Position numbers and translations under genes: made by a program. The notes beneath the pieces are model-generated. The model did not search any database and was not told the origin of the DNA. It worked only from the letters and a program-made list of their open reading frames with translations. From Bradyrhizobium sp. Ash2021 (lineage in GTDB: Bacteria; Pseudomonadota; Alphaproteobacteria; Rhizobiales; Xanthobacteraceae), in contig NZ_CP100604.1 of the NCBI RefSeq assembly GCF_031202265.1, positions 372,001 through 436,000 on the forward strand: a stretch of DNA of 64,000 nucleotides, given 5' to 3'. This document shows, in pieces, positions 36,302-44,823 of this stretch; position 1 is the stretch's first letter, and each line of letters starts with the position of its first letter.

Positions 36302-36511
36302 ATGCACGTGACGAAAGTTCTGGGGCTTGCCGCCGTTGGCGCATTGCTCGTCCTGGCCGCTCCGACCGAGCGCGCCCAAGCGCTGTCGCTCAGCAATCCC
36401 GGCGCCGCCGCGGCGGTCCAGCAGGATGCCAAATCGGCAACCACCGAGGTGCGATGGGGGCGGTACCATCATCATCACTGGCACCATCATCGGCATTGGC
36501 GCCGCTGGTGA
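36302..36511 (+). CDS. Small exported protein with His/Trp/Arg-rich tail
   Basis: 69 residues from ATG 36302, with AAGGAG seven bases upstream. A signal peptide (VLGLAAVGALLVLAAPTERA) is followed by a short neutral segment and the tail WGRYHHHHWHHHRHWRRW. The tail has nine histidines and could bind metal or envelope polyanions; that is inference. An intrinsic terminator follows. Confidence 0.7.
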   Translation: MHVTKVLGLAAVGALLVLAAPTERAQALSLSNPGAAAAVQQDAKSATTEVRWGRYHHHHWHHHRHWRRW

Positions 36512-36535
36512 TCGCTTCCTTGCGCGCATAAGATC

Positions 36536-36564
36536 AACAGGCCCGTTCAGCGCGGGCCTGTTTT
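36536..36564 (+). terminator. Intrinsic terminator after the His-rich gene
   Basis: AACAGGCCCG pairs with CGGGCCTGTT around a 7-base loop and runs into TTTT. Confidence 0.8.
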
Positions 36565-36654
36565 CGTCTCGCGCATCGCCGACAAGAGGCACGAGTGCTG
36601 CGCGTTATTCGGCGACTTGAAATTAGAACCTGTATCAGCACGAGGAACTCGTTC

Positions 36655-36939
36655 ATGAGGAGTTTGATCGGAGCGGCGGTTGTCGCAGGCGTCCTGGCGT
36701 TTGCCGGCCAGGCAGCAATCAATCCGGCGGCGGCGGCGCCGCAGATGAAGGCGCAAACCGCCGGCGCATCCGGAGCGACCGATATCAGCGCGCGCCGTCA
36801 TTACCGGCGCTATCATCACTACGGCTATTACCGGCCTTATCCTTCCTATTACGCGCGGCCTTACTATTATCGCCCGTATCCGTATTACGCCCCGGCGCCG
36901 TTCGTTTTCGGCTTCGGATTTGGGCCGTCCTGGTGGTGA
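36655..36939 (+). CDS. Small exported Tyr/Pro-rich protein
   Basis: 94 residues from ATG 36655, with GAGGAAC upstream. The signal peptide ends near INPAAA-A. The mature part is dominated by YRRYHHYGYYRPYPSYY-type repeats and ends FGFGFGPSWW, with no cysteine. Composition suggests a disordered surface or periplasmic protein. Its stop overlaps the ATG of a 37-codon frame (TGATG). Confidence 0.65.
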   Translation: MRSLIGAAVVAGVLAFAGQAAINPAAAAPQMKAQTAGASGATDISARRHYRRYHHYGYYRPYPSYYARPYYYRPYPYYAPAPFVFGFGFGPSWW

Positions 36940-37052
36940 TGGATCAGGTTGCAAATCCCTTCGCGAGCAGCACGACGCCCTGCGCGCCAGCTTTGCGATC
37001 TTTTGAAATCTCGAGATATCGCCGCCACTGGCATCATTACCGCTATTGGTGA
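36939..37052 (+). CDS. Possible 37-residue peptide coupled to the upstream gene
   Basis: The ATG overlaps the preceding TGA (TGATG at 36937-36941), an arrangement for translational coupling. The peptide starts MDQVANPFASS and ends SRYRRHWHHYRYW, strikingly like the tail of the protein at 36302-36511. It lacks a signal peptide, so it may be a degraded copy with only the tail preserved. Too short for confident calling. Confidence 0.35.
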   Translation: MDQVANPFASSTTPCAPALRSFEISRYRRHWHHYRYW

Positions 37053-37058
37053 GGCTAA

Positions 37059-37095
37059 GACGTGGATGGCCGGGACGAGGCCCGGCCATGACGAC
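37059..37095. repeat. Short palindromic repeat, family E
   Basis: GACGTGGATGGCCGGG is followed by CCCGGCCATGACGAC, the core of the family E element seen at 25817-25941. It lies between convergent small genes. Confidence 0.7.
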
Positions 37096-37132
37096 TATTT
37101 GCTTTGCGGGCGCTCGAATCCGAGACGCGGGT

Positions 37133-37336
37133 TCAATCCCAATTCTTGAATTTCCAGCGTTTCAGTTTCCACGGCGTCAGCGTCTCCATCCGCCACTGTT
37201 CCCAGCGATCCGGGGGCCAGTGGCTGAGGCGCGAGGCTTCCTTGACCGGCGCGAGGTCGACGATGCGCGGCAACTTGCGCCGGCTCTGGCGCGTTGCCTC
37301 GCTGATCATATCGACGAATTCCGGCTTGTCGGCCAT
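37133..37336 (-). CDS. Small Trp-rich hypothetical protein
   Basis: 67 residues from ATG 37336, with a strong GAGGGAG seven bases upstream. The first half is a basic helix (FVDMISEATRQSRRKLP); the second half is rich in Trp (HWPPDRWEQWRMETLTPWK, ending KFKNWD). It has no signal peptide or membrane helix. It lies downstream of leuC across a repeat. Family not recognised. Confidence 0.6.
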   Translation of the reverse strand: MADKPEFVDMISEATRQSRRKLPRIVDLAPVKEASRLSHWPPDRWEQWRMETLTPWKLKRWKFKNWD

Positions 37337-37441
37337 GGCGCGCTCCCTCGCGAAAGAGTTCTTTCCGCAAGCGGCCAGTCTGCCCCCACCACCTTAACGA
37401 GGCGTTTCCAGAACGCCTCGCTGTTGAGGCAAGCAGGGTTA

Positions 37442-37566
37442 AAGTCTCCGGGTTTGACGCGTTTTCTACCGCAGATAAGTCTACGCAATCTGCGTAAACT
37501 TGACTGCTACGCGAATCGGTACCCGTCCCGCATCAAGTGCGGGACAGGCTCCGCTCGAAAACGCTA
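37442..37566. repeat. Palindromic repeat, family G, abutting the leuC stop codon
   Basis: GACGCGTTTTC at the left and GAAAACGCTA at the right form the outer arms, as in the copy at 8416-8473. This copy has an extra insert with GCGGGAC/GTCCCGC arms and an AGTCTACGCAATCTGCGTA segment. Its last bases provide the TAG of leuC. Confidence 0.78.
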
Positions 37567-38970
37567 CTTCCATTCCCGGATGTCGACGAAATGCCCGGCA
37601 ATCGCCGCGGCCGCCGCCATCGCCGGCGACACCAGATGGGTGCGGCCCTTGAATCCCTGACGGCCCTCGAAATTGCGGTTCGAGGTTGAGGCGCAGCGCT
37701 CTTCCGGCGCCAGCTTGTCGGGGTTCATGGCGAGACACATCGAGCAGCCCGGCTCGCGCCATTCGAAGCCGGCCTTGATGAATATCTTGTCGAGGCCTTC
37801 GGCTTCCGCCTGCTCCTTCACGATGCCGGAGCCCGGCACGATCATCGCATTGACGTGGCCGTTGACGGTCTTGCCCTCGGCGACTTTCGCCGCCGCGCGC
37901 AGATCCTCGATGCGGCCGTTGGTGCAGGAGCCGATGAAGACGCGGTCGAGCTTGATGTCGGTGATCTTGGTACCCGCCTTCAGGCCCATGTACTGTAGCG
38001 CGCGATGTTTCGACAGCCGCTTGGCTTCGTCGGCGATCTTGTCGGGATCCGGCACGAAACCGGTGATCGACACCACGTCCTCGGGCGAGGTGCCCCAGGT
38101 CACGATCGGCGGCAGCTTTGCCGCGTCGAGCCTGATCTCGTGATCGAAATGCGCGCCTTCGTCGGAACGCAGCGTTTCCCAGTAACGCATCGCGGCGTCC
38201 CAGGCCTCGCCCTTCGGCGACATCGGCCGGCCTTTCAGGAACTCGAACGCCTTTTCGTCGGGCGCGATCAGGCCGGCGCGGGCGCCGCCTTCGATCGACA
38301 TGTTGCAGACCGTCATGCGGCCTTCCATCGACAGCGCGCGGATCGCGTCGCCGGCATATTCCAGCACGTAGCCGGTGCCGCCCGCGGTGCCGATCTCGCC
38401 GATGATGGCCAGGATGATGTCCTTGCCGGTGACGCCATCGGGCAATTTGCCGTCGACCACCGCACGCATGTTCTTGGCTTTTTTCTGGATCAGCGTTTGC
38501 GTCGCCAGCACGTGCTCGACTTCCGAGGTGCCGATGCCGTGCGCCAGCGCGCCGAACGCGCCATGCGTCGAGGTGTGGCTGTCGCCGCAGACGATGGTGG
38601 TGCCCGGCAGCGTAAAGCCCTGCTCGGGGCCGATGACGTGCACGATGCCCTGGCGCTTGTCGTGCTCGTTGTAATATTCGATGCCGAATTCCTTGGCGTT
38701 CTCCGCCATCACCCGCATCTGCTCGATGCTTTCGGGATCGGGATTCGGCTTGGAACGGTCGGTGGTCGGGATGTTGTGATCGACCACGGCCAGCGTCTTC
38801 TCCGGCGCGTGCACCTTGCGCCCCGTCGCGCGCAGGCCTTCGAACGCCTGCGGCGAGGTTACCTCGTGCACCAGATGGCGATCGATATAGAGCAGGCAGG
38901 TGCCGTCATCTGCTTCGTGCACCAGATGGTCGTTCCAGATCTTGTCGTACAGCGTGGTCGGTTTGGACAT
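37564..38970 (-). CDS. leuC: 3-isopropylmalate dehydratase large subunit
   Basis: About 468 residues, start at ATG 38970 ([15 protein letters not shown]) after GGAG. It holds a [4Fe-4S] cluster: the cysteines are in [13 protein letters not shown] and in [32 protein letters not shown] and [10 protein letters not shown] are further aconitase-family signatures. With LeuD it catalyses the second step of leucine synthesis. Confidence 0.97.
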   Translation of the reverse strand: MSKPTTLYDKIWNDHLVHEADDGTCLLYIDRHLVHEVTSPQAFEGLRATGRKVHAPEKTLAVVDHNIPTTDRSKPNPDPESIEQMRVMAENAKEFGIEYYNEHDKRQGIVHVIGPEQGFTLPGTTIVCGDSHTSTHGAFGALAHGIGTSEVEHVLATQTLIQKKAKNMRAVVDGKLPDGVTGKDIILAIIGEIGTAGGTGYVLEYAGDAIRALSMEGRMTVCNMSIEGGARAGLIAPDEKAFEFLKGRPMSPKGEAWDAAMRYWETLRSDEGAHFDHEIRLDAAKLPPIVTWGTSPEDVVSITGFVPDPDKIADEAKRLSKHRALQYMGLKAGTKITDIKLDRVFIGSCTNGRIEDLRAAAKVAEGKTVNGHVNAMIVPGSGIVKEQAEAEGLDKIFIKAGFEWREPGCSMCLAMNPDKLAPEERCASTSNRNFEGRQGFKGRTHLVSPAMAAAAAIAGHFVDIREWK

Positions 38971-39263
38971 GAGCGTAAGCTCCAATGAGAATTCTGTGTG
39001 AGCGGTATGCGCGGCTACGCGCGAGCAAGGGAGATTTCAGCGCGGCTTCAAAGCGCGCCGGTAAGCTCTGACGTCGCCGAGGTCGCAAAGCGTCCAAAGA
39101 AGCGGCCAGGCAGCCGCGAGCGATCGTCGATCACGATGGGTGCGACGCGCCGGCTGGCAGGGCTGGTCTGATCTGGAACCATCTAGAATTTCTAACACAG
39201 GGCCTGCACCTGCGACAATCAATCGATGGGCAGGGCATATGCCTAGATAGGCATGGCGCAACA
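38971..39263 (-). promoter_or_regulatory. leuC leader/promoter interval
   Basis: No gene was found in this stretch between the rplS terminator and leuC. A perfect inverted repeat ATGCCT-AGAT-AGGCAT lies at 39240-39255, near its upstream end, and an AT-richer patch TCTAGAATTTCTAACA lies near 39183-39199. Either could belong to the leuC promoter. I cannot identify a leader peptide or riboswitch. Confidence 0.35.
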
Positions 39264-39290
39264 AAAAAGCGCGGGGCCAAACCCCGCGCC
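39264..39290 (-). terminator. Intrinsic terminator of the rplS operon
   Basis: On the minus strand GCGCGGGG-TTTGG-CCCCGCGC is followed by TTTTTT. Confidence 0.9.
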
Positions 39291-39316
39291 TTTCGTCACA
39301 TCCTTCAAGGACGAAA

Positions 39317-39697
39317 TTACTCGCCGACGGCGGTGGCGCGGTCCTGCTTCTCGACGATGCGGGCCGACTTGCCGCGCAGCTGGCGCAGGTAATAGAGCTT
39401 GGCGCGACGCACCTTGCCGCGGCGCACCACCTTGATCGAGTCGATCATCGGCGACATCACCGGGAATACGCGTTCCACGCCTTCGCCGTAGGAGATCTTG
39501 CGAACGGTGAAGCTCTCGTTGAGCCCGCCGCCGGAACGACCGATGCAGACGCCTTCATAGGCCTGCACGCGGGTGCGCTCGCCTTCGACCACCTTGACGT
39601 TGACGATCACGGTGTCGCCGGGGCCGAACTCCGGAATCACCTTGGTCGCGGCCAATTTGTCGAATTGCTCTTTTTCGAGCTGTTGAATGAGGTTCAT
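39317..39697 (-). CDS. rplS: 50S ribosomal protein L19
   Basis: 126 residues from ATG 39697, which has GGAG upstream. [20 protein letters not shown] and [19 protein letters not shown] are L19 signatures, as is the [14 protein letters not shown] segment. L19 sits at the interface between the 30S and 50S subunits. It ends the rpsP-rimM-trmD-rplS cluster and is followed by a strong terminator. Confidence 0.98.
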   Translation of the reverse strand: MNLIQQLEKEQFDKLAATKVIPEFGPGDTVIVNVKVVEGERTRVQAYEGVCIGRSGGGLNESFTVRKISYGEGVERVFPVMSPMIDSIKVVRRGKVRRAKLYYLRQLRGKSARIVEKQDRATAVGE

Positions 39698-39809
39698 TGA
39701 AATCTCCATCGGCGGCGCGCCCAGCCTGTCCGGCGCGGGCTGCGCGAACGTCCATCGATCCTGCCATTGCGCGGATTTGGCGCTCGTATAAGGCAATCGC
39801 TGAGCTTTG

Positions 39810-40556
39810 TCACCCGTCTGTCGTGGTTTTTGGGCGTTTTTGGTTGGCCTTAATCGCCCACAAATCCGGCCTTCGCGCCTTGGTTAAGGCTTCGGCCTCG
39901 GCCAGGCGCCAGGCCGCCACCTTGGCATGGTCGCCGGAGGTGAGGATTTCCGGGATCGGGCGGCCCTCGAACTCCTGCGGACGGGTATATTGGGGGTATT
40001 CGAGTAGTCCTTCGGAAAAGCTCTCATCCGCCCCGGAGGCCTGCTTTCCCATCACCCCTGGCAGCAGCCGCACACAGGCGTCGATCAGTGCCATGGCGGC
40101 GATTTCGCCGCCCGAAAGCACATAATCGCCGATCGAGACCTCCTCGAGGCCGCGGGCGGTAATGACCCGCTCGTCGATACCCTCGAACCGGCCGCAGACG
40201 ATCAGGGCACCAGGCCCTGCGGCAAGTTCCATCACCCGCGACTGGGTCAATGGCCGACCCCGCGGGCTCATCAGGAGCCGCGGGCGGAACTTTGGCTGGT
40301 CCCGCGCGGCATCGGCCGCATCGATTGCCGCCGCCAGCACGTCGGCGCGCAGCACCATGCCGGGCCCGCCGCCCGCCGGGGTATCATCGACGCTGCGGTG
40401 ACGGTCGGTCGCCGAATCCCGGATATCGCGCGCCTCCAGCGTCCAAAGCCCGGACGCCAGCGCCTTGCCGGCCAGGCTGACGCCAAGCGGCCCCGGAAAC
40501 ATGTCCGGAAATAGCGTCAGCACGGTCGCGCGCCATATCGTCGCTTGGGAGGCCAT
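39810..40556 (-). CDS. trmD: tRNA (guanine-N1-)-methyltransferase
   Basis: A 248-residue SPOUT enzyme that makes m1G37 in tRNA. It shows the knot sequences [13 protein letters not shown] and [16 protein letters not shown] ([16 protein letters not shown]), the [12 protein letters not shown] loop and [19 protein letters not shown]. It lies 112 bp upstream of rplS and 9 bp downstream of an MDR gene that separates it from rimM. Confidence 0.97.
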   Translation of the reverse strand: MASQATIWRATVLTLFPDMFPGPLGVSLAGKALASGLWTLEARDIRDSATDRHRSVDDTPAGGGPGMVLRADVLAAAIDAADAARDQPKFRPRLLMSPRGRPLTQSRVMELAAGPGALIVCGRFEGIDERVITARGLEEVSIGDYVLSGGEIAAMALIDACVRLLPGVMGKQASGADESFSEGLLEYPQYTRPQEFEGRPIPEILTSGDHAKVAAWRLAEAEALTKARRPDLWAIKANQKRPKTTTDG

Positions 40557-40565
40557 GGACCGTTG

Positions 40566-41648
40566 TTACGGCACTATGGCGGTGAGATCGAGGCTCTGCA
40601 TCAGGGCGGCGGCCTCGACCGCCTGTCTGAAGTCGGCGAGCTTGAAGGTCGTCACCACGATCTTGCCGAGATCGAGCAGGCCGTCGGCGGCCAGCGCCGC
40701 AAGCTGACCCGGCGCCGTCCGGTCGTACATGAACTGGCCGACCACCTCCCAGTCGTTGGCCAGCATCTCGCGAAATGAAAGCTCGAGCGGCACTTCGGCG
40801 CTGCCCATCAGCACCAGGCGGCCGCCGCGTTTGAGCGCGCGCAGGCTCGACAACGTGGTCGAGGTACTCTTGGCGGCGCCGAGCAAATCCAGCGCGACGT
40901 CGGCGCCGCCGCCGGCGGCGTGGCGGATGACCGCGAGATCCTTCACGGCGTCGCCGGTAACCACGGCTGGAATCACGCGCGGGCCAAAAGCCTCAACCAG
41001 CAATTCGAGCGCCGCCTGCTTGCGTCCCACCGCGACGACGCGCGCGGCACCCATCGCGACCGCCAGCATGACGGCGCCGGAGCCGAAATAGCCGGTCGCG
41101 CCGTTGATGATGATGGTGTGGCCGCCGCGCAGCCCCGAACGCTGCAGTCCGCCAAACGGCACGATCAGTTTGGCGAGCCCGATCAATTCTGTCGCCGGCC
41201 TGTCGTCGAGACCCGTCAGCGGCGTGGCGCAGGCCGCCGGCCAGTGCGCGATTTCGGCGAACACGCCGTCGCGCCATCGCGACTGCAGGGCGAGCGCTTC
41301 CGGCGTCGTCACGGTGGCGGTCAGTCCGATCAGAATCTGCGGCGGCTCGCGGTCGGGCACGTCGCCGCGCAAATGCGGACTCAGGAAAACCCGGTCGCCG
41401 CTGCGAACATGCGTGACATTGTCGCCGGCCGCGACCACGCGTGCGATCGCGTTGGTGCCGGGCACGAACGGCATCGGCGGCAGGCTGTAGGGCACCGAGC
41501 CCGACAGCACCTTGCCGGTGTAGGACAGCACCATGCCGGCTTCGATGCGGACGATGACGCCGTCAGGCGCCGGTTTTGGCGTCTCGACCTCGTCGAACCT
41601 GAGATCATTTTGCGCGTGCAGGCGCCAGGCTTTGTGGGTGTTTGGCAT
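40566..41648 (-). CDS. MDR-superfamily (zinc-type) alcohol dehydrogenase-like protein
   Basis: A 360-residue medium-chain dehydrogenase/reductase. The GroES-like N-domain includes MPFVPGTNAIARVVAAGDNVTHV; the Rossmann domain has IINGATGYFGSGAVMLA; later comes ALKRGGRLVLMGS. The usual catalytic-zinc cysteine and histidine are not obvious, so it may be a zinc-independent quinone-oxidoreductase-type member. It is unusual in lying between rimM and trmD, with only 9 bp to trmD. Confidence 0.85.
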   Translation of the reverse strand: MPNTHKAWRLHAQNDLRFDEVETPKPAPDGVIVRIEAGMVLSYTGKVLSGSVPYSLPPMPFVPGTNAIARVVAAGDNVTHVRSGDRVFLSPHLRGDVPDREPPQILIGLTATVTTPEALALQSRWRDGVFAEIAHWPAACATPLTGLDDRPATELIGLAKLIVPFGGLQRSGLRGGHTIIINGATGYFGSGAVMLAVAMGAARVVAVGRKQAALELLVEAFGPRVIPAVVTGDAVKDLAVIRHAAGGGADVALDLLGAAKSTSTTLSSLRALKRGGRLVLMGSAEVPLELSFREMLANDWEVVGQFMYDRTAPGQLAALAADGLLDLGKIVVTTFKLADFRQAVEAAALMQSLDLTAIVP

Positions 41649-41670
41649 CGGCGATCATTCCAATTCTTCG

Positions 41671-41810
41671 TCGTCCCGGCCCATATGCGCAATTGCGCAT
41701 CAGGAGCCGGGACCCATAACCACGACTGCCAATGTAGTGTGAAGCTGGCGCGCCATCCAAACCGATACCCGCCATCGGTGGTTATGGGTCCCCGCCTTCG
41801 CGGGGACGAC
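41671..41810. repeat. Palindromic repeat, family D, overlapping the rimM 3' end
   Basis: TCGTCCCGGC and GAGCCGGGACCCATAACCAC at the left are matched by GTGGTTATGGGTCCCCGCC and CGGGGACGA at the right. The right arm forms the last codons of rimM. Confidence 0.85.
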
Positions 41811-42333
41811 TCGGGGAGGGATCGTCGCCGTCGATTTCGGCGGGCAATTCGATCACCACGCGCCCGTTCGCAAGGTCGACCGTGGGCACGACCGCATTGG
41901 TGAACGGCAGCAGCATGGTCGACCCCTGCGGTGGCGCGATCTCGATGATGTCGCCGGCACCGAAATTATGGATCGCGATCACGCGGCCGAGCGGCTCGTT
42001 CGCGGCATTGACCGCGGCAAGCCCGATCAGGTCGGCGTGATAATACTCGTCGTCAACGGTATCAGGCAGCTTCTCGCGCGCGATGTAGAGTTCGATTCCA
42101 TTGAGCCGCTCGGCGTCTTCGCGGGTGGCGATGCCTTTCAGCGTCGCCACCAGATGATCCTTTGCCTCGCGCGCGTGCGTCACCTCGAACTGGCGCGCGC
42201 CGTCCTTTGTCGTCAGCGGGCCGTAACGTGTCACGGCCAGCGGGTCTTCGGTAAAAGCCCACAATCTTACCGCGCCGCGCACGCCATGCGCGGCGCCGAT
42301 ACGGGCGACGCAAATCGGTGTTGTCACCGTCAC
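41782..42333 (-). CDS. rimM: 16S rRNA processing protein RimM
   Basis: A 183-residue ribosome maturation factor for the 30S head. [24 protein letters not shown] and the PRC-barrel region [21 protein letters not shown] are diagnostic. The last ~13 residues ([13 protein letters not shown]) are encoded by the family D intergenic repeat and extend past the normal PRC end, so the stop codon was probably gained from the repeat. Confidence 0.95.
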   Translation of the reverse strand: MTVTTPICVARIGAAHGVRGAVRLWAFTEDPLAVTRYGPLTTKDGARQFEVTHAREAKDHLVATLKGIATREDAERLNGIELYIAREKLPDTVDDEYYHADLIGLAAVNAANEPLGRVIAIHNFGAGDIIEIAPPQGSTMLLPFTNAVVPTVDLANGRVVIELPAEIDGDDPSPSRPREGGDP

Positions 42334-42346
42334 GCGCCGTTAACGC

Positions 42347-42679
42347 TCACGCCTTGGCGGCGGCTTCGGCAGCGGCCTTGCGTTCCTTGCGCGGCACGGC
42401 CTTTTCCGGGTTGTTGCGTGCGGCGCGCTTGACGACACCGGCGGCGTCGAGGAAGCGGGTGACGCGATCCGACGGCTGCGCGCCCTTGGCGAGCCAGGCC
42501 TTGACCTTGTCCATGTCGAGCTTCAGCCGCGCCTCATTGTCCTTCGGCAGCAGCGGATTGAAATGGCCGAGACGTTCGATGAAACGGCCGTCGCGCGGAA
42601 AGCGCGAATCGGTGACGACGACGTGATAAACGGGACGCTTCTTGGTGCCTGCGCGAGCGAGGCGGATAACGACTGACAT
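42347..42679 (-). CDS. rpsP: 30S ribosomal protein S16
   Basis: 110 residues. [35 protein letters not shown] is the standard S16 start (given here in part: [17 protein letters not shown]). The C-terminus carries the Ala/Lys-rich extension common in alphaproteobacteria ([13 protein letters not shown]). GGAG precedes the start. It lies 13 bp upstream of rimM. Confidence 0.98.
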   Translation of the reverse strand: MSVVIRLARAGTKKRPVYHVVVTDSRFPRDGRFIERLGHFNPLLPKDNEARLKLDMDKVKAWLAKGAQPSDRVTRFLDAAGVVKRAARNNPEKAVPRKERKAAAEAAAKA

Positions 42680-42731
42680 TTGGTTCTCCTGTTGAATACG
42701 AAACTTAAGTGAGTGGATTGGTCTGAATTCG

Positions 42732-42816
42732 CGTCATTGCGAGCGAAGCGAAGCAATCCATGTGGCCGCGAGGCAGAAAGCTGGATTGCTTCGTCGCTTT
42801 GCTCCTCGCAATGACG
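42732..42816. repeat. Palindromic repeat, family B
   Basis: CGTCATTGCGAGCGAAGCGA and CTCCTCGCAATGACG form the arms, with AAGCAATCCA/TGGATTGCTT inside. It lies between ffh and rpsP and ends 8 bp from the ffh stop. Confidence 0.9.
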
Positions 42817-42823
42817 AAAAAGG

Positions 42824-44374
42824 TCATTTCTTCTTGCCCGGGAAACCGCCGAGGCCCGGAAGCGTCGGCTTGCCGCTCAAGCCCGTGAGCCCCGGCAAAT
42901 TCGGCAATCCCTGGCGCAGACCCGCGGGAAGATCCTTCGGCAGACTGGGCAGGCCGCCCGGACCAGCGCCGCCCTGCATCTTCTCAGCCATCGCCTTCAT
43001 TTCCTCCGCCGAGGGCGGCTTCATGCCGCCGCCAAAGCCCATCGCCTGCGCGATGCCGGCCATCGGACCGCGCTTGCCAGAGCCCATGGCCTTCATCATG
43101 TCGGCCATGTTCCGGTGCATCTTCAGGAGTTTGTTGACCTCCTGGACCTCCAGGCCGGCGCCTGCGGCGATGCGCTTTTTGCGGCTGGCTTTGAGGATGT
43201 CGGGATGCTTGCGCTCCTGCCGCGTCATCGAATCGATCACCGCGACCTGGCGCTTCAAAATCTTGTCGTCGATGCCGGCGGCGGCGATCTGGTTTTTCAT
43301 CTTGGCGATGCCGGGCATCATGCCCATCAGCCCGCTGATGCCGCCCATATTCGCCATCTGCAGCAATTGCTCGCGCATATCGTTGAGGTCGAACTGGCCC
43401 TTGCGCATCCGCTCGGCGGTGCGCGCGGCCTTTTCGGCGTCGATGTTGGCGGCAGCTTTTTCCACCAGCGACACCACGTCGCCCATGCCGAGGATGCGGC
43501 CGGCGATCCGGCTCGGGTGGAAATCCTCCAGTGCGTCGGTCTTTTCGCCGGTGCCGATCAGCTTGATCGGCTTGCCGGTCACGGCGCGCATCGACAGCGC
43601 GGCGCCGCCGCGGCCGTCGCCGTCCACCCTGGTCAGCACAATGCCGGTGAGGCCGACGCGCTGGTCGAAGGCACGCGCGAGATTGACCGCGTCCTGGCCG
43701 GTCAGGGAATCCGCGACCAGCAGCACTTCATGCGGATTGGCGGTGGTTTTGATTTCGGCGGCTTCCGCCATCATCTCTTCGTCGAGCGTGGTGCGGCCGG
43801 CGGTGTCGAGCAGCACCACGTCGTAGCCGCCGAGTTTTCCGGCTTCGAGCGCGCGTCGCGCGATCTGCGCCGGCTTCTGGCCGGCCACGATCGGCAGCGT
43901 CGGGATGTCGAGATCGCGCCCCAATACCGCAAGCTGCTCCATCGCCGCGGGACGATAGACGTCGAGCGAAGCCATCAGCACCTTGCGCTTGTCGCGCTGG
44001 GTCAGGCGGCGGGCGAGTTTGGCGGTTGTCGTGGTCTTACCGGAACCCTGCAGGCCGACCATCATGATCGCAACCGGCGGCACCGCATTTAAGTCGATGG
44101 TCTGACCGTCTGAGCCGAGGGTGGCGACCAGTTCGTCATGGACGATCTTGACCACCATCTGGCCGGGGGTGACCGACTTGACGACGGTCGCGCCGACCGC
44201 CTGCTCGCGGACACGGTCGGTAAAGCTGCGGACCACGTCGAGCGAGACGTCAGCATCGAGCAGCGCGCGGCGCACTTCGCGCATCGCGGCGTCGACATCG
44301 GCTTCCGACAGCGAACCGCGCCCCGTCAGCCGATCGAGGATCCCACCAAGCTTTTCCGACAGACTGTCGAACAA
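42824..44374 (-). CDS. ffh: Signal recognition particle protein Ffh
   Basis: About 516 residues starting at TTG 44374 (LFDSLSEKLGGILDRL), the conserved N-domain start; AGGA lies eight bases upstream. The longer open frame back to 44512 is repeat-derived (EEPRSGVSKDEA). The GTPase domain shows GLQGSGKTTTTAKLA, LDTAGRTTLDEE and LTRVDGDGRGG. The M domain is methionine-rich and ends in a Gly/Pro/Leu-rich tail, FPGKKK. It targets membrane proteins to FtsY, encoded at 50649. Confidence 0.96.
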   Translation of the reverse strand: MFDSLSEKLGGILDRLTGRGSLSEADVDAAMREVRRALLDADVSLDVVRSFTDRVREQAVGATVVKSVTPGQMVVKIVHDELVATLGSDGQTIDLNAVPPVAIMMVGLQGSGKTTTTAKLARRLTQRDKRKVLMASLDVYRPAAMEQLAVLGRDLDIPTLPIVAGQKPAQIARRALEAGKLGGYDVVLLDTAGRTTLDEEMMAEAAEIKTTANPHEVLLVADSLTGQDAVNLARAFDQRVGLTGIVLTRVDGDGRGGAALSMRAVTGKPIKLIGTGEKTDALEDFHPSRIAGRILGMGDVVSLVEKAAANIDAEKAARTAERMRKGQFDLNDMREQLLQMANMGGISGLMGMMPGIAKMKNQIAAAGIDDKILKRQVAVIDSMTRQERKHPDILKASRKKRIAAGAGLEVQEVNKLLKMHRNMADMMKAMGSGKRGPMAGIAQAMGFGGGMKPPSAEEMKAMAEKMQGGAGPGGLPSLPKDLPAGLRQGLPNLPGLTGLSGKPTLPGLGGFPGKKK

Positions 44375-44423
44375 TGCCGTTGTCCTGTTGCTGCCTTCAC
44401 TCCTCAAGGACCAGGTGGAGCCT

Positions 44424-44499
44424 GCGTCTCGAAGGGTGGCGGCGACCACCGTGGCCTCATCCTTCGAGACGCCGCTTCGCGGCTCCTCAGGATGAGGGT
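44424..44499. repeat. Palindromic repeat, family A
   Basis: GCGTCTCGAAGGGTGGCGG is inverted as CCTCATCCTTCGAGACGCCG, followed by CTCCTCAGGATGAGG. It lies in the ffh leader. Confidence 0.85.
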
Positions 44500-44823
44500 C
44501 GTCCAAACACATTTACGCCCGAGGGCGCATCGCGCTGTCGGGCGTTGGCCTCCGGTCTCAAGGGCCGGGCGGCGGGTCGAAAAGAACGTCTTTCCGAGAA
44601 GTGCCGGGGTTAAACCCCTATGGACGCGGAAAGTCAAGGAAAGTTGCCCGGCTCCAGCCAATTTAATTGATCAAGCAGCTGGAAATGCTGATCTTTTCCC
44701 AATGGAAGAACTTACTGTGTTCGGTAAGAGCACAAATTCTGTCGCAGGTTCCATGTTCGTCCCGCCGACGCCATATAACGCCTCATGCCTTCCGCCCTGT
44801 CAGCCGCTTAGCGATCTCACCTC
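44500..44823. other. Interval between the ffh leader repeat and the MBL gene
   Basis: About 320 bp with no gene that I can support. It must contain divergent promoters for ffh and the MBL-fold gene. An AT-richer stretch (AATTTAATTGATCAAGCAGC) lies near 44660-44680. No clear operator is visible. Confidence 0.4.

Noticed and set aside
44375..44512. 46-residue N-terminal extension of Ffh
   Set aside because: It reads through a family A intergenic repeat (PEEPRSGVSKDEA); the conserved N-domain begins at the TTG at 44374.
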